A DNA stretch of 64,000 nt from an uncultured Erythrobacter sp. (GTDB taxonomy: Bacteria; Pseudomonadota; Alphaproteobacteria; Sphingomonadales; Sphingomonadaceae), in NCBI GenBank assembly GCA_947503155.1, contig CANNCL010000001.1, positions 620,001-684,000 of the forward strand, in the 5' to 3' direction. A model generated the notes under the pieces. It ran no database searches and had not been told where the DNA came from. It saw only the letters and a list, made by a program, of their open reading frames with translations. A program made the translations under genes and the position numbers. Position 1 is the stretch's first letter. The number at the start of each line of letters is the position of its first letter. This document shows positions 62,604-64,000 of the stretch, piece after piece.

Positions 62604-62912
62604 TTAACCGCCGCGTTGCTGGTTCTCTGCAATGGTTGCCATCTGCTGTTGAGCGCTGGCGCGCGCTTTGGCGACGCATTCGCGGGCTTCGGTGGAGCGG
62701 ATGCGTGTGCCGGTGCGGACATAATTCACCTGGCACACATCGCGGGCGGCGCGTTCGATGCGTTCATCAAGCAAGCGCTGCCCTTCGGCGGTGTTGAGGT
62801 CGAGGCCGGCAGTGTTAACCGACATCGTCGGCAGATCTGTTGGGCCGGCAAAAGCTGGTGTAGCGGTGAAAGCGAGACCAAGTGTGGCCGCTGCAAGTGC
62901 GAGGGTTTTCAT
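62604..62912 (-). CDS. UrcA family exported protein
   Basis: A 102-residue periplasmic protein of the UrcA family, common in Caulobacter and sphingomonads and of unknown function. Signal peptide MKTLALAAATLGLAFTATPA to about FAGP. The conserved core is VNTAGLDLNTAEGQRLLDERIERAARDVCQ (in part), with a second cysteine in ARECVAKARASA that may pair with it. A strong terminator follows. Confidence 0.85.
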   Translation of the reverse strand: MKTLALAAATLGLAFTATPAFAGPTDLPTMSVNTAGLDLNTAEGQRLLDERIERAARDVCQVNYVRTGTRIRSTEARECVAKARASAQQQMATIAENQQRGG

Positions 62913-63070
62913 ATATTCTCTCCTATAAGCAGAGGGTTGCGGTGTTCGATGGGGTTTCGAACGGGGGATACCGACCGCCCTGCTGAGACAAAGAAATAGG
63001 CGAGGTTGGCCCGGCGGTCATTCGATCCTCGACCAACCCGGCAGACAATGCCGATTGGCGGCGACCGGAA

Positions 63071-63415
63071 ATGACCGGCGGGCTATTTTCCCCGACGAAG
63101 CGCGCAATTGATCGGACGTGCGAATACGCCATAGTGCAATGCGTGATTCTATCGCTCGCCATTATGTTTCTGCTCGGCATTGGCAATTTTGCCTTGCACA
63201 GCGCTGTCTTGGACAGCGGCCACCCGCTTACCCGGCAAATGCCGGGCTATGTTCAATTGCTGGGCGGAAAACTGACATTGGTTGCGGAATTTCTGGTTCT
63301 GTTGGCGGCGATGATGCTGGCGGCCAATGGCTGGTCTGGCTTGGTTTGGATTTATGGTGGTTACACCGCGCTCAATGGGGTTTCAGCATGGCTGATCCTG
63401 AGCAGGCGGATTTGA
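63071..63415 (+). CDS. Small membrane protein, unknown function
   Basis: A 114-residue protein with three hydrophobic segments (CVILSLAIMFLLGIGNFAL, LTLVAEFLVLLAAMMLAANGW and LVWIYGGYTALNGVSAWLIL). I do not recognise a family. The first 20 residues may be artificial, since a GTG at 63134 would start right at the first segment. It lies 55 bp before the metallophosphoesterase gene on the same strand. Confidence 0.65.
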   Translation: MTGGLFSPTKRAIDRTCEYAIVQCVILSLAIMFLLGIGNFALHSAVLDSGHPLTRQMPGYVQLLGGKLTLVAEFLVLLAAMMLAANGWSGLVWIYGGYTALNGVSAWLILSRRI

Positions 63416-63470
63416 TGCGGGTACGAATTTCATTGCATGGCCTTATCAATCACGCTTGTGCAGCGGCGTG

Positions 63471-64000
63471 ATGACGACCCGGCTATTCCATATCAGCGAT
63501 GTGCATTTCGGGGTCGAGGACCGCGTTGCCCTTGGTCATGTAGAACGCGCGATTGCGGATGAGATGCCTGATGCGCTGATCTGCACAGGCGACATCACAC
63601 AGCGCGCCAAGCACAGCGAGTATAAAGCGGCGGCGCGGTGGTTTGAGAGCCTAGGGCTGCCTGTGATCCTGGAGCCAGGCAATCACGACATGCCGTATTA
63701 CAGCCCGATTGAACGGTTCACCGATCCATATCGTCGTTATCGCCGATTGGAACGGCGGGTCGGCAGCACGATTGAAAGCGATGATGTTGTCTTGGTGTCG
63801 CTTAAGACGACGGTCCGGGCGCAAAGCCGCTTTCCGTGGTCTGACGGGGTGATCACGCAGCGGGCTTTGGCGGATACACTTACCCAGCTCAGCGCCCTGC
63901 GCAGCGATCCGCGCCATATCATTGTGACCGGACATCACCCGCTTTTGGGGCCACCGGATAGGCTGGATAATCCGACGATTGGCGGCGATGACGCCTTTGC
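63471..64000 (+). CDS. Metallophosphoesterase, calcineurin-like (3' end outside window)
   Basis: The N-terminal 176 residues of a calcineurin-like phosphoesterase; the frame is open to the window end. The metal motifs are present in order: LFHISDVHFG (D and H), CTGDITQ, EPGNHD and VTGHHP (H-H). The order and spacing resemble cyclic-AMP phosphodiesterase CpdA-type and related enzymes. The ATG at 63471 is the likely start. The substrate cannot be assigned from the visible part. Confidence 0.88.
   Translation, partial: MTTRLFHISDVHFGVEDRVALGHVERAIADEMPDALICTGDITQRAKHSEYKAAARWFESLGLPVILEPGNHDMPYYSPIERFTDPYRRYRRLERRVGSTIESDDVVLVSLKTTVRAQSRFPWSDGVITQRALADTLTQLSALRSDPRHIIVTGHHPLLGPPDRLDNPTIGGDDAF

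Noticed and set aside
63471..64000. The missing ligase-associated metallophosphoesterase
   Set aside because: The visible motifs are those of general calcineurin-like enzymes and the gene is more than 50 kb from the ligase, with a small membrane protein as its neighbour; nothing ties it to the repair set.
1..64000. Mobile elements, CRISPR arrays, rRNA and tRNA genes
   Set aside because: No transposase or integrase genes, no regularly spaced repeats and no tRNA-like structures were found; all tandem repeats seen are short (12 to 36 bp) and have two or three copies.

Overview
The window reads as a contiguous piece of the main chromosome of an alphaproteobacterium, most likely Sphingomonadales (Erythrobacteraceae or a close relative). 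The evidence is the gene content and order: a TrcR-type DUF1013 regulator, PopZ-like DUF2497, DUF1192, DUF6489 and UrcA proteins, a CdnL/CarD regulator, parAB-rsmG-mnmG-mnmE, and rho-hemJ-hemE facing ppsR-maf-aroE-coaE-dnaQ. The species assignment is inference. The DNA is moderately GC-rich and densely coded, with many 4 to 8 bp overlaps between both co-directional and convergent genes. I saw no insertion sequence, prophage, CRISPR array, rRNA or tRNA.

Layout. 0-5.7 kb: an M23 peptidase overlapping a bactofilin gene (cell shape and wall), an acyl-CoA ligase, trcR, a quinone oxidoreductase and a DUF1192 protein. 5.7-16.4 kb: clpA, a DNA-ligase-associated exonuclease and ATP-dependent ligase separated by a small reverse-strand exported protein, DUF1993, then a tightly overlapping reverse cluster hemB-GNAT-GNAT-gamma carbonic anhydrase and a membrane-anchored M23 peptidase. 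16.5-21 kb: SUV3-like helicase, S4 protein, 7Fe ferredoxin and CarD. 21-29 kb: DUF2807 lipoprotein, a small lipoprotein behind an unusual start-codon hairpin, Sua5, acyl-CoA dehydrogenase, DUF815 ATPase, PQQ-type sugar dehydrogenase, free methionine-R-sulfoxide reductase and a glycine-zipper protein. 29-33.7 kb: a three-gene chaperone/usher-like locus (DUF4402 subunit, PapD-like chaperone, 936-residue usher-like outer-membrane protein).

34-50 kb is the replication-origin domain. Three perfect parS palindromes and one near-match lie inside rsmG-mnmG-mnmE next to parAB. The 329-bp gap between hemE and ppsR matches the Caulobacter origin position. Nearly all genes point away from that gap: minus on the left, plus on the right. 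The right arm carries ppsR, maf, aroE, coaE, dnaQ, a long-form ribosome hibernation factor, ptsN, a thioesterase, DUF1491 and a SleB-type hydrolase.

50-64 kb: xth, an ErpA-type Fe-S protein, a CBS protein, a thin [2Fe-2S] protein coupled to an S9 peptidase, a PopZ-like protein, a pcm-like/tolC operon behind a promoter with an embedded palindromic operator, fumC, a LytS/LytTR-type two-component pair, a UrcA protein, a small membrane protein and a metallophosphoesterase cut by the window end.
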